From: JBKPRX01 sp046734795 | GTDB lineage: Bacteria; Actinomycetota; Thermoleophilia; Gaiellales; Gaiellaceae | DNA length: 16,348 bases | Direction: 5' to 3' | Assembly (NCBI GenBank): GCA_046734795.1 | Contig: JBKPRX010000175.1 | Coordinates: 1-16,348, forward strand | Shown here: positions 5,646-13,928 of the stretch, one piece after another | How positions within the stretch are numbered: the stretch's first letter is position 1 | How the letters are laid out: each line of letters begins with the position of its first letter | Made by a program: the position numbers and the translations under genes | Notes under the pieces: model-generated | The model's input: the letters and a program-made list of their open reading frames with translations, nothing else | Told to the model about the DNA's origin: nothing | The model's database searches: none

Positions 5646-5676
5646 CGCCTGGTCGGGCCGGTGCATCCCGCAGGCG
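5646..5676 (+). terminator. Candidate hairpin terminator without a T tract
   Basis: CGCCTG (5646-5651) pairs with CAGGCG (5671-5676), and CGGG (5654-5657) pairs with CCCG (5667-5670), leaving a 2-nt bulge and a 9-nt loop. It stands 12 bp after the oxidoreductase stop. No run of T follows, so it may only weakly terminate or may protect the 3' end. Confidence 0.4.
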
Positions 5677-5703
5677 GGGGACGTACTCCGCGGAAATCCT
5701 GCC

Positions 5704-5709
5704 GATACT
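5704..5709 (+). promoter_or_regulatory. -10-like element of a leaderless promoter for the 58-residue protein
   Basis: GATACT followed by 6 nt (TCGCGC) and ATG at 5716, the same spacing as at 2564, 2529 and 4608. Confidence 0.45.
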
Positions 5710-5715
5710 TCGCGC

Positions 5716-5892
5716 ATGGCGTCACAGCCGACCGAAGATCACGCCGCGGAGTCGATCCATGCCCGCGCCGAGGCCGCGCTTGGCTTCGAGGACGACGAGT
5801 CCAAAGCGGCTCCGACCGCTCGCTGGGCTGACGAAGCGCACGAGCAGGTCGAAGCCGGCAGTGCCACGGGCAAGCTCCTGACGCGCAAGTAG
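5716..5892 (+). CDS. Small acidic hypothetical protein, 58 residues
   Basis: An open frame from ATG 5716 to TAG 5890-5892 encoding 58 residues, beginning MASQPTEDHAAES and ending SATGKLLTRK. It is alanine- and glutamate-rich, hydrophilic, has no cysteine, signal peptide or membrane segment, and is predicted mostly helical from composition. Evidence that it is real: codon third positions are strongly G/C like the neighbours, a leaderless-type -10 lies 6 nt upstream, and it fills an otherwise empty gap between the oxidoreductase and the hybrid kinase. I do not recognise the family and assign no function. It may be transcribed separately from the kinase, which starts 80 bp downstream. Confidence 0.6.
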   Translation: MASQPTEDHAAESIHARAEAALGFEDDESKAAPTARWADEAHEQVEAGSATGKLLTRK

Positions 5893-5902
5893 CTCGCGCC
5901 TA

Positions 5903-5915
5903 CCCCGTAACGGGG
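5903..5915 (+). terminator. Short GC-rich hairpin after the small ORF
   Basis: CCCCG, TAA loop, CGGGG. A perfect 5-bp stem 10 bp after the stop at 5892, without a following T run. It could be a weak terminator between the small gene and the kinase, or chance in this base composition. Confidence 0.3.
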
Positions 5916-5972
5916 ATGTCGCTTGCCTTTCCGGGGGAGCCTCGCGTCGCCTGGAATTCCGATATCTGACGT

Positions 5973-8900
5973 ATGCGGCGCGGAGAGAGCGAGCTTGGCC
6001 GTTCCGGTGACTCGGCGGCCGACGAGGCCGCGGCGTCGACCGGCCCGAACGGAACCGAAGAACGACTGCGAGCGCTCGAGGCGGAGCTCGACGACGTGCG
6101 TGCGGCGCGGGCTCTTGCTGAAGCCCGGTACGCGGCGCTCACTGCAAATGCTCCGGTAGGCGTGGCCGTGCTCGGTCTCGACGGCCGGTTCCTCGAGGTG
6201 AATGCGACTCTGTGCGCGCAGACCGGCCACACCCCCGCCGAGCTCTTGGGGCGACGAGCGACGGCATTCAGCCCACGCGAGCAGGTGGAGCGGTCGCGGT
6301 CTCAGTTCCGGAACCTCTTGGACGGAAGCGGGGTCGAGCTCGCGGAGATTGAGCTCCGACACAAGTCTGGGCGCGCCGTGTGGGTGAATGCGCAGCTTTC
6401 GCTCGTCAAGGATGCAGCGGGTCAACCGCTGCACGCGATTCTGATGGCCCAAGACATCACGGAGCGCAAGCAAGACGAGCTTGCTCTACAAGCGGCGAAC
6501 GCACGCCTCGCCCGCGTCGTCGACACACAAAACGCAGTCGCTGCGACCGCCCCGCAAGACCTCGACGCAGTTCTCCGTCTCGTGGCGGAACGCGCGCAGA
6601 CGATGACGAGCGCCGGCGGCGCAATCGTCGAGCTTCTCGAAGGCGAAACGCTCGTGACGCGGGGCGCAACGGGTCAGTTCGCGGCGATGCTCGGCAACGA
6701 GCGTCCGCTCGCGGGCTCGCGTCCAGCGGCCGCGATCGCCGAGCGCCGCGCGCGAATCGACGACGCCGATCACTCGATCTGCGTTCCGTTCTTCCGTGGC
6801 GAGAATCCGGTCGGTGCGCTCACCGTCAAAGGTGATGCCGCCACCGAGTTCACTGAGGAGCATCGACAGACGCTCGAGCTGCTCAGCGTCGTTCTCTCCT
6901 CAGCGGTCAGCCGCGCGGAGCATGTGGCCGCGCTCGAGCGCTTCGAGAGGATCTATCGAGGCTCGCCGATCGGGATCGGCATGCTCGGCCTCGATCGCCG
7001 TTGGCTCGAGGTGAACGATGCGCTTTCCGCACTCGTCGGTCGCACCGAGAACGAGCTTCGACAGCTGACGCCGGGTTCGTACGTTCACCCCGACGACGAG
7101 CGCGCGACCTCCGTAGCCTGGGCCGAGCTCGCCGCGGGTGCGCGTGATGCGTACCAGATCGAAGCGCGGTACCTGCGGCCTGACGGCGACGCCGTCTGGC
7201 TCCGCTCCAGCCTCTCGATGGTTCGCGACGCGAACGGAGCGGCGCAGTTCGTGCTCGTGATCGCGCACGACATCACGCAGAAGAAGCTCGCCGAGCTACA
7301 GCTCCAGCAGCAGACGCGACGTGTGACGACGATCGCCGAGACGCAGGCGGAGATCGCGAACGCCGGCATCGACCTCGACGCCGCGATGGCGCTCGTCGCC
7401 GAACGATCGCGCGAGCTGACCGGCGCGCAGGCGGCGGCGGTCGTGCTCGCCGAAGGCCAAGAGCTCGCAATCGGCGCGTCGAGTGGCGAAGGCGCTCCCC
7501 CGACCGGGGCACGTATGCCCATGGCGGGAACGCTCACGGCCGAGGTGCTCGCCGCGAACAGGGCGCACGTCGTCGACGATCCGACCGACCCGCGGCTCTA
7601 CAGAACGGTCTTCGACGTTGCGGATATCGGATCGGCGGTCGCAGTTCCGCTTCGTCGCGGCGACCGGACTGTCGGAACAGTCGTTGCCGTCAAGGCCGAC
7701 TCCGCCCACCCGCTTTCCGAGGACGACGTCCAGACGCTCGATCTCCTCGCCGTCGGGCTCTCCGCCGCCTTGAGCCGCGCCGCAGAGCTCGAGGCCGAAC
7801 GCCACCGGGTGGAAGCGCTCGCGCGGTTCGAGGCGATCTTCAACCACTCGCCGGTGGCGATCGGTCTGCTCGGACTCGACGGCGCATGGATTGACCGCAA
7901 CCCGGCGTCGGTCCAGGTCACGGGGCGGTCGATCGAAGAGCAGCGCGGCGTGCTCGTCAGCGAGCACACACACCCCGACGACGTCACGAACTCGGCGCGG
8001 CAATTCGGTCGCATGCTCCGCGGCGATCACGACTCGTACGAGCTCGAGCACCGGACGTTCCACAAGGACGGCCACCAAATCTGGACGAGGTCGAGGACGG
8101 CGCTCGTGCGCGACGCCAACGGCGAGCCGGAGTTCGCCGTCGTCATCAGCGAGAACATCAGCGACCGCAGACGCTTCGAGGACGCGCTGAAGGAGCAGAG
8201 CGAGCGGTTCTCGCGGATCGCGGAGACGCAGGCGGAGCTTGCGGCGATCGGCCCTGACGTCGATGCCGCGATGCAGCTCGTCGCCGATCGCACGCGCGAG
8301 CTTGTGGGCAGCGACGTCGCAGCGGTCTTCCTCGTCGACGGCGACGAGCTCGTCACCAACGCGCGCAGCGCCGAGCTGCCGCCGGACACGACCATTCGGC
8401 TTCCGCTCGACGGCTCCGTTGCCGGCGAGGTTGTTCGGAGCGGACGGCCGCTCCTCGTTAACGACGCGAACGACGAGCGTCTCTGCCGATCGGTTGCGGA
8501 CCAAATGGGCGTGCAGTCGCTCGCGGCAGTGCCGCTCTTCCAGGGCGAGCGGGCTGTCGGCGTGATCCTGGCCAGCTCGACCTCGCGGGATCGAAGCCTG
8601 CACGACGACACGGTGCGAACGCTCGGGCTCTTGGCCGCCGTCCTTTCGTCGACGCTCAGTCGCGCAGCCGAGCTCGAAGCGGAGCAGCGCCGCGTCGAGG
8701 CGCTTTCGCAGTTCGAGGCGGCGTGGGGAACCTCGCCGATCGGGATCGAGATCATCAGCCTCGAAGGGCGAATCGTCGCAGCGAACCCGGCGATGGAGGA
8801 CGTCTACGGCTATTCGCTCGAGGAATACGAGAACCTCTACGTCTCCGACTTCACGCATCCCGAAGACGTCGGCGAGGTTGCGCGACGCTTCTTCCGGCTC

Positions 8901-11900
8901 GTGACGGGCGAGTACGAGGCCGACAAGTGCCGGATCGAAGCGCGGTTCTTCCACAAGACGCGCGGCCTCGTTTGGGTAGACGGCGCGATGGCGCTCGTGC
9001 GCGACGCGGAGGGGACTCCGTTGTACGTCCTCGGGATGGCGCAGAACGTCACCGAGCGAAAGCAGGCCGACCTGGCCCTCGCCGAGTCGAACCAACGGCT
9101 CTCCGCGATCGCCGAGACGCAGGCGGAGGTTGCCTCGCTCGGACTCGATCGCGAGGCGGCGATGCAGCTCGTTACCGAGCGTTCATGCGAGCTGATCGGA
9201 GCCGACGTTGTCGGCGTCCTCCTGCTGGAAGGTGACGAGCTAGTCGGCAGCGCCCGCAGCGGCCCTGCTGCGCCGGCGGACGAGATCCGGATCCCGCTCG
9301 GCGAGAGCGTCGTCAGCGATGCAATCGAGCTCCGCCGGCCCGTCCTCGTCACGGATGTGAACGACCCGCGCGTTTACACGTCGCTCATCGAACGCTTGGG
9401 CATCACCTCGTTCGCCGCGGTTCCGCTGCACCAGGGAGCGAAGCCGATCGGAGCGATTCTTGCCGCCAGGACGAGCCACGAGGAGCCGATCGACCAAGAG
9501 GACGTTCGCACGCTCGACCTGCTCTCGATCGTTCTCTCGGCTGCCTTGAGCAGTAGCGCCGAGGTCGAAGCTGAGCGCCGGCACGTCGAGGCGCTCGCGC
9601 AGTTCGAGACGATCTTCCGCAACGCGCCGATTCCGATCGGCATCCTCAGCCGGGCCGGCAAGGTCGTGCAGGCCAACGACCCGTGGCGCACGCTAACCGG
9701 CTACGACTCCGAGGCGCTTGCGCGCATGCCGATGCGCGACTACGTCCACGAAGACGATCGCGAGGAAGCCGTCGAGAAGTTCCTCGAGCTCGTCTCGGGC
9801 GAGCGCGGGGGCGACTCGTACAACATCGAGGGACGGATCGTCAACGCAAACGGAAACGTCGTCTGGACGGACGCATCGTTGAGCCTCGTTCGTGACGGCG
9901 AGGGCGAACCGCTCTTCGCGATCGACATGGTCCAGGACATCACGCAGCGCAAGCTCGCGGAGCTCGCGCTCCAGGAGCATTCGCAGAGGCTTGCGCGACT
10001 CATCGAGACTCAGACGGATGCGATCGCGGCCGGTTTCGACGTCGACGCAGTTTCGAAGCTCGTCGCCGAACGAGCCCTCGAGGTGATCGGCGCCGAAGGG
10101 GCCGCCGTGAACCTGCTCGAGGGCGACGAGCTCGTCGTCCGCGCAGCGGTCGGCTTGAGCGCGTCGTACGTCGGCTTCCGGCGGCCGGCGTCGGAGTCGA
10201 CGATCTCTAAGGATTCGCTGAGCGACGGTCGCGCGACGCTGATTGAGAACTTTGCGCCTCTGATCGAAGACTGGCCTGCGCTCGAAGAATTCGGCGATGG
10301 CTCGATCGTCACTGCCCCGCTCTACCAAGGGGACAAGACCGTGGGGACGATCAACGTCCTCAACTCCGAGCGGGCGCGCCGCTTGGGCGAAGACGATCGC
10401 CAGGTGATCGGACTCGTCGCGCTCGTGCTTTCGTCGGCACTGACGCGCGCAGCTGAGTACGAAGCGCTGAGCCGGCTCGAGGCGATCTACAACGGCGCCC
10501 CGATCGGGATCGGACTTCTGAATCTCAAAGGCGCGCTCGTCGACGCGAATCCGGCCATGCTCGAGATCACCGGAGCGTCGTCGCTTGGCGACAATCCGGT
10601 GACGGAGATCGCGCATCCGGACGACATCGCGGAGATGATGGAAAACTTCGGACGACTCGCCCGCGGCGAGATCGACTCGTACCGGCACGAAGCGCGGTAC
10701 TTCCGAACCGACGGCGGCGTCGTCTGGGTCGACAGCGCGGTCTCGCTGATCCGCGACGGCGACGGCAAGCCGAAGTTCGCCCTGACGATGGCACAGGACG
10801 TCAGCGAGCGGCGCGTCGCCGAAGACCAGCTTCGGCAAGCGCAGAAGATGGAAGCCGTCGGCCAGCTCTCCGCCGGCATCGCACATGACTTCAACAACCT
10901 GCTGATGGGCGTGCTCGGCTACGCGGGCCTCGCGCGGGGCGACGTGCCGGACGACAGCCGCGTGGCGGAATACCTCGACCGCATCGAGCAGAGCGGGCAG
11001 CGCGCTGCATCGTTGACGAAGCAGCTGCTCGCGTTCGGGCGCCGGCAGACGCTGCAGGCGCGCGAGCTCGACCTCAACGACCTCGTCGCAGAGACGCTCT
11101 CGATGCTGGAGCGCTTGCTCGGAGAGCAGATCGAGATCGTCTCGGAGCCCGAGCCGTCGCTGCCGTCACTCCGCGCCGATCCGACGCAGATCCAGCAGGT
11201 GCTGTTCAACCTCGCACTCAACGCTCGCGACGCGATGCCGACGGGCGGCAGGCTCACCATTGCGACCGCGGCCGTCGAGCTCGACGCCGGCGCGCTCGGC
11301 GACTCCAGCGAGCTCCTGCCAGGGCGGTACGTCCGCTTGACGGTCGCCGACACCGGTCTCGGGATGACGGACGAGATCCGCGAGCGAATCTTCGAGCCGT
11401 TCTTCACGACCAAGGGCGTTGGTGAGGGGACCGGTCTCGGCCTGCCAAGCGTCTACGGCATCGTCAAGCAGAGCCGTGGCGAGATCGAGGTGGAGAGTAA
11501 GCCCGGGCTCGGGACGACGTTCCGGATCTTCTTGCCGGCTGTGACGCAGCCGGTCGAGGACGGCGACTCGGATGCGCCGAGGCCGCGAGTCCTGCTCGTG
11601 GACGACGCCCCCGTCGTGCGCGACCTCGTGACGACGCTCCTCGAGGACAACGGCTACGACGTCGTGCCGGCGAGCGGGGCCGTGGAGGCACTCGGGTTCG
11701 CACAAGAGGGCAGCTACGACGTCCTGATCACCGATCTCGTGCTCTCACGCTCGGATGGCGCCGACCTCGCCGCGCGCGTGCAGGAGTACCAGCCCACGAT
11801 CCGTGTGCTGTACATGACCGCGTACGCCCCGGATCGCCGCATCGACACGGGATCGATGATCTCGAAGCCGTTCGCGAACGACGAGCTGCTGGCAAAGCTC

Positions 11901-11933
11901 GGCACGATGTTGGCGAGCGAAGCGGAGGTCTGA
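5973..11933 (+). CDS. Giant soluble hybrid histidine kinase: (PAS-GAF)x5-PAS-HisKA-HATPase-REC
   Basis: A 1986-residue multi-sensor kinase with no signal peptide or membrane segment, so probably cytosolic. After a charged N-terminal coil, PAS and GAF domains alternate: PAS cores begin near residues 53, 324, 619, 914, 1211 and 1502, each ending in a PAC-like ...DITERK segment, and GAF domains fill the five intervals (about 180-315, 455-605, 750-900, 1045-1195, 1340-1490). The transmitter follows: HisKA with phospho-acceptor H1638 (GIAHDFNNLL), N box N1750 (NLALNARDAM), G1 box ADTGLGM, F box FEPFFTTK, G2 box GEGTGLGLPSVYG. The C-terminal receiver has D1877-D1878, phospho-acceptor D1921 and K1965. 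All catalytic residues are intact, so phosphotransfer from H1638 to D1921 is expected. The signals are unknown; no bilin-type cysteine is obvious in the GAFs. No DNA-binding output is attached. Confidence 0.95.
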   Translation: MRRGESELGRSGDSAADEAAASTGPNGTEERLRALEAELDDVRAARALAEARYAALTANAPVGVAVLGLDGRFLEVNATLCAQTGHTPAELLGRRATAFSPREQVERSRSQFRNLLDGSGVELAEIELRHKSGRAVWVNAQLSLVKDAAGQPLHAILMAQDITERKQDELALQAANARLARVVDTQNAVAATAPQDLDAVLRLVAERAQTMTSAGGAIVELLEGETLVTRGATGQFAAMLGNERPLAGSRPAAAIAERRARIDDADHSICVPFFRGENPVGALTVKGDAATEFTEEHRQTLELLSVVLSSAVSRAEHVAALERFERIYRGSPIGIGMLGLDRRWLEVNDALSALVGRTENELRQLTPGSYVHPDDERATSVAWAELAAGARDAYQIEARYLRPDGDAVWLRSSLSMVRDANGAAQFVLVIAHDITQKKLAELQLQQQTRRVTTIAETQAEIANAGIDLDAAMALVAERSRELTGAQAAAVVLAEGQELAIGASSGEGAPPTGARMPMAGTLTAEVLAANRAHVVDDPTDPRLYRTVFDVADIGSAVAVPLRRGDRTVGTVVAVKADSAHPLSEDDVQTLDLLAVGLSAALSRAAELEAERHRVEALARFEAIFNHSPVAIGLLGLDGAWIDRNPASVQVTGRSIEEQRGVLVSEHTHPDDVTNSARQFGRMLRGDHDSYELEHRTFHKDGHQIWTRSRTALVRDANGEPEFAVVISENISDRRRFEDALKEQSERFSRIAETQAELAAIGPDVDAAMQLVADRTRELVGSDVAAVFLVDGDELVTNARSAELPPDTTIRLPLDGSVAGEVVRSGRPLLVNDANDERLCRSVADQMGVQSLAAVPLFQGERAVGVILASSTSRDRSLHDDTVRTLGLLAAVLSSTLSRAAELEAEQRRVEALSQFEAAWGTSPIGIEIISLEGRIVAANPAMEDVYGYSLEEYENLYVSDFTHPEDVGEVARRFFRLVTGEYEADKCRIEARFFHKTRGLVWVDGAMALVRDAEGTPLYVLGMAQNVTERKQADLALAESNQRLSAIAETQAEVASLGLDREAAMQLVTERSCELIGADVVGVLLLEGDELVGSARSGPAAPADEIRIPLGESVVSDAIELRRPVLVTDVNDPRVYTSLIERLGITSFAAVPLHQGAKPIGAILAARTSHEEPIDQEDVRTLDLLSIVLSAALSSSAEVEAERRHVEALAQFETIFRNAPIPIGILSRAGKVVQANDPWRTLTGYDSEALARMPMRDYVHEDDREEAVEKFLELVSGERGGDSYNIEGRIVNANGNVVWTDASLSLVRDGEGEPLFAIDMVQDITQRKLAELALQEHSQRLARLIETQTDAIAAGFDVDAVSKLVAERALEVIGAEGAAVNLLEGDELVVRAAVGLSASYVGFRRPASESTISKDSLSDGRATLIENFAPLIEDWPALEEFGDGSIVTAPLYQGDKTVGTINVLNSERARRLGEDDRQVIGLVALVLSSALTRAAEYEALSRLEAIYNGAPIGIGLLNLKGALVDANPAMLEITGASSLGDNPVTEIAHPDDIAEMMENFGRLARGEIDSYRHEARYFRTDGGVVWVDSAVSLIRDGDGKPKFALTMAQDVSERRVAEDQLRQAQKMEAVGQLSAGIAHDFNNLLMGVLGYAGLARGDVPDDSRVAEYLDRIEQSGQRAASLTKQLLAFGRRQTLQARELDLNDLVAETLSMLERLLGEQIEIVSEPEPSLPSLRADPTQIQQVLFNLALNARDAMPTGGRLTIATAAVELDAGALGDSSELLPGRYVRLTVADTGLGMTDEIRERIFEPFFTTKGVGEGTGLGLPSVYGIVKQSRGEIEVESKPGLGTTFRIFLPAVTQPVEDGDSDAPRPRVLLVDDAPVVRDLVTTLLEDNGYDVVPASGAVEALGFAQEGSYDVLITDLVLSRSDGADLAARVQEYQPTIRVLYMTAYAPDRRIDTGSMISKPFANDELLAKLGTMLASEAEV
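6129..10475 (+). repeat. Five tandem PAS-GAF coding units inside the hybrid kinase
   Basis: Measured from the conserved aromatic or leucine that opens each PAS core, units start at 6129, 6942, 7827, 8712 and 9603, and a sixth PAS starts at 10476. Spacings are 813, 885, 885, 891 and 873 bp, all multiples of three. Units 2-4 share an identical 15-bp block, GAGACGCAGGCGGAG, at 7338, 8223 and 9114, the GAF entry helix; units 1 and 5 differ there. This indicates growth by in-frame duplication. Confidence 0.85.
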
Positions 11934-11939
11934 CCTCAG

Positions 11940-11945
11940 TAGGAT
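11940..11945 (+). promoter_or_regulatory. -10-like element of a leaderless promoter for the SMP-30/kinase/DUF3467 operon
   Basis: TAGGAT followed by 7 nt (CTCCGCG) and ATG at 11953, in the 19-bp gap after the hybrid kinase. No Shine-Dalgarno is present. Confidence 0.55.
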
Positions 11946-11952
11946 CTCCGCG

Positions 11953-12819
11953 ATGGCAGATCGCGGTCTGCGGACGCTCTACGAGGGCGGTTCCTTCTTC
12001 GAAGGGCCGCGCTGGCGCGACGGGCGCTGGTGGGTCTCCGACATGCACGCGCACGTGGTGCTCGCGATCGACCCGGACGGGAAGGTCGAGGAGGTGCTCC
12101 GTGTCGCCACGCGTCCGTCGGGTCTCGGCTGGCTGCCGGACGGGACGCTCCTCGTCGTCTCGATGACCGACAAGCGCGTCCTTCGCTCCGACGGCAACGG
12201 CAGCGCATCCGTGCACGCCGAACTCGGCGAGCTCTGCACTGGCAATGCGAACGACATGGTCGTCGACCCGAGCGGCCGCGCGTACGTCGGCAACTTCGGT
12301 TTCGACTATGAGACGGAGGAACCGCGCACGGCCGTGCTCGCGCGCGTCGACCCGGACGGATCCGTGAACGCTGCCGCGGACGAGCTCGTCTTCCCGAACG
12401 GGACGGTGATCGGTGACGACGGCGCAACGTTGATCGTCGGCGAGACGTTCGCCTCGCGCTACACGGCGTTCACGATCGAGAGCGACGGCTCGCTCACGAA
12501 CCGCCGCACGTGGGCGCAGCTCGGCGACGACGACAACCGCTACTTCCCCGACGGCTGCTGCCTCGACACCGAAGGTCACATCTGGTCAGCCGACGCGCGC
12601 AGCTCGCGGTGCGTGCGAATCGCACCCGGCGGCGAGATCGTCGACAGCGTGAGCGTCCCGGACGGTCTTCGGTGCTTCGCGTGCATGCTCGGCGGCGACG
12701 ATGGCCGCACGCTGCTTCTCTGCGCGGCGCCGGATTCAGGCGCGGCGACGCGCCAAGGCGCAACTGACGCTGCGCTCTTCACGACCACCGTCGAGGTTCC
12801 GCACGGGGGCTTGCCGTGA
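11953..12819 (+). CDS. SMP-30/gluconolactonase/LRE-family beta-propeller hydrolase
   Basis: A 288-residue protein of the SMP-30/gluconolactonase family, six-bladed beta-propellers that hydrolyse lactones using one divalent metal. The expected metal ligands are present: E17 (FFEGPRW), N149 (VFPNGTVI) and D200 (YFPDGCCLD), with a further conserved N100-D101 (NANDMVVD). Repeated blade strands ending in DPDG or similar are visible. No signal peptide is seen, so it is probably cytosolic. The start ATG at 11953 has a leaderless-type -10. The gene overlaps the next by 4 nt (GTGA), placing it in an operon with an APH-type kinase and a DUF3467-like protein. The lactone substrate is unknown; a hydroxyacid released from a lactone would be a plausible feed for the kinase, but this is inference. 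Confidence 0.9.
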   Translation: MADRGLRTLYEGGSFFEGPRWRDGRWWVSDMHAHVVLAIDPDGKVEEVLRVATRPSGLGWLPDGTLLVVSMTDKRVLRSDGNGSASVHAELGELCTGNANDMVVDPSGRAYVGNFGFDYETEEPRTAVLARVDPDGSVNAAADELVFPNGTVIGDDGATLIVGETFASRYTAFTIESDGSLTNRRTWAQLGDDDNRYFPDGCCLDTEGHIWSADARSSRCVRIAPGGEIVDSVSVPDGLRCFACMLGGDDGRTLLLCAAPDSGAATRQGATDAALFTTTVEVPHGGLP

Positions 12820-13928
12820 GCGTCACGGTGGACGGGATCGACGTCGTCGCGACCGCGGCCGACGCGGAGGGCAACCGGCTCGCGCCGCTCGTCATCCTCG
12901 ATCGCGTCGAAGCGTTCCTCGACCAGCACGGCCTCGGCTCCGGGCCGGTACGCGCTGAACGGATCGGCATCCGCGGTGGGTCGAACTTCAGCTTCCTGCT
13001 CGAGCGCGGCGAGAACGGCGAGGGTGGGCGCTATGTCCTGCGACGCCCGCCGCGCCCGCCGCTGCCGCCGTCGGCGCACGACATGGTCCGCGAGGCACGG
13101 CTTCAGCTCGCACTGTCGAAGCAAGGCGTGCCGACGCCGCCGATCGTCGCGGTCGGCGAGGACGAGAGCATCCTCGGCGTGCCGTTCTACGTCATGGACT
13201 TCGTCGACGGCGACGTCATCCTCGAAGACCTGCCCGCGCATCTTGCGGAGTCGCCGGAGCGGCGGCATGCGGTCGGCATCGACCTGATCGACAAGCTCGC
13301 GCAGATCCACGGCGTCGACGTGCACGAGCCGGACCTCGAGAAGTTCATCCGTCCGGGCAGCTACATCGACCGCCAGGTCCGCCGGTGGATTCAACTCTGG
13401 GACATCAACAAGACGCGCGACCTCGCCGTGCCCGAAGTCGCGCGGCGCATGGCAGCGAATCCCCCGGAGCCGCTGCCACTCGCCGTCGTCCACGGCGACT
13501 ACCGAATCGGCAACGTGCTCGTCGCGAAAGACGAGCCGAAGATCATCGCGGTGCTGGACTGGGAGATGGGCGCGATCGGCGATGCGCGCGCCGACATCGG
13601 CTACGTGATGGCGACGTACCTCGAACCGAACGGCGACCCCACCGCGCTCGGCGGCTCGCGCGCGACGGCGACGCCGGGCTTCCCGTCGAAGGACGAGCTG
13701 ATCTCACGGTACGAGCAGGAGACCGGCAGGCAGCTCGAGCGGCTCTGGTGGTTCGTGGCGCTCGCGCACTGGAAGTCGTCCGTCTTCTGCGAGGCGATCT
13801 ACGGCCGCTACATCCGCGGCGAGCTGGGCGAGGCGCCGCAAGCGGCACGCTTCGAGGTCGCGGTGCCGATGATGGTCGACGCGGCGCTGGAGGCGCTCGA
13901 CCGCGACGAGGCCGAGCAGGCGCGGTGA
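12816..13928 (+). CDS. APH/ACAD10-11-like phosphotransferase, candidate hydroxyacyl-CoA kinase
   Basis: A 370-residue kinase-fold protein. The catalytic loop HGDYRIGNVL has D228 as base and the metal-binding DWE motif has D248 (VLDWEMGAIGD). The segment RYVLRRPPRPPLPPSAHDM is characteristic of the subgroup related to the kinase domain of eukaryotic ACAD10/ACAD11 and bacterial LvaA rather than of antibiotic-modifying enzymes. In those proteins the kinase phosphorylates a 4-hydroxyacyl-CoA so that an acyl-CoA dehydrogenase-like partner can eliminate phosphate. The start is GTG 12816, overlapping the SMP-30 stop by 4 nt, and it overlaps the following DUF3467-like gene by another GTGA. Acyl-CoA dehydrogenases are encoded about 1.3 kb away on the opposite strand. 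The substrate is inferred; drug resistance is unlikely. Confidence 0.9.
   Translation: MSVTVDGIDVVATAADAEGNRLAPLVILDRVEAFLDQHGLGSGPVRAERIGIRGGSNFSFLLERGENGEGGRYVLRRPPRPPLPPSAHDMVREARLQLALSKQGVPTPPIVAVGEDESILGVPFYVMDFVDGDVILEDLPAHLAESPERRHAVGIDLIDKLAQIHGVDVHEPDLEKFIRPGSYIDRQVRRWIQLWDINKTRDLAVPEVARRMAANPPEPLPLAVVHGDYRIGNVLVAKDEPKIIAVLDWEMGAIGDARADIGYVMATYLEPNGDPTALGGSRATATPGFPSKDELISRYEQETGRQLERLWWFVALAHWKSSVFCEAIYGRYIRGELGEAPQAARFEVAVPMMVDAALEALDRDEAEQAR

Noticed and set aside
7296..9095. A 599-codon open frame on the minus strand inside the kinase gene, plus several shorter ones
   Set aside because: They mirror the repetitive, GC-biased coding strand, are rich in Arg/Ala/Val, show no known domain and lack start signals.
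6129..10475. Bilin-binding phytochrome-type GAF domains in the hybrid kinase
   Set aside because: I saw no SDIP...C-H-type chromophore motif in the GAF domains, so light sensing through a bilin is not supported.
12816..13928. Aminoglycoside-resistance kinase
   Set aside because: Subgroup motifs (RRPP...SAHDM) and metabolic neighbours match the ACAD10/11-LvaA branch, not antibiotic-modifying enzymes.
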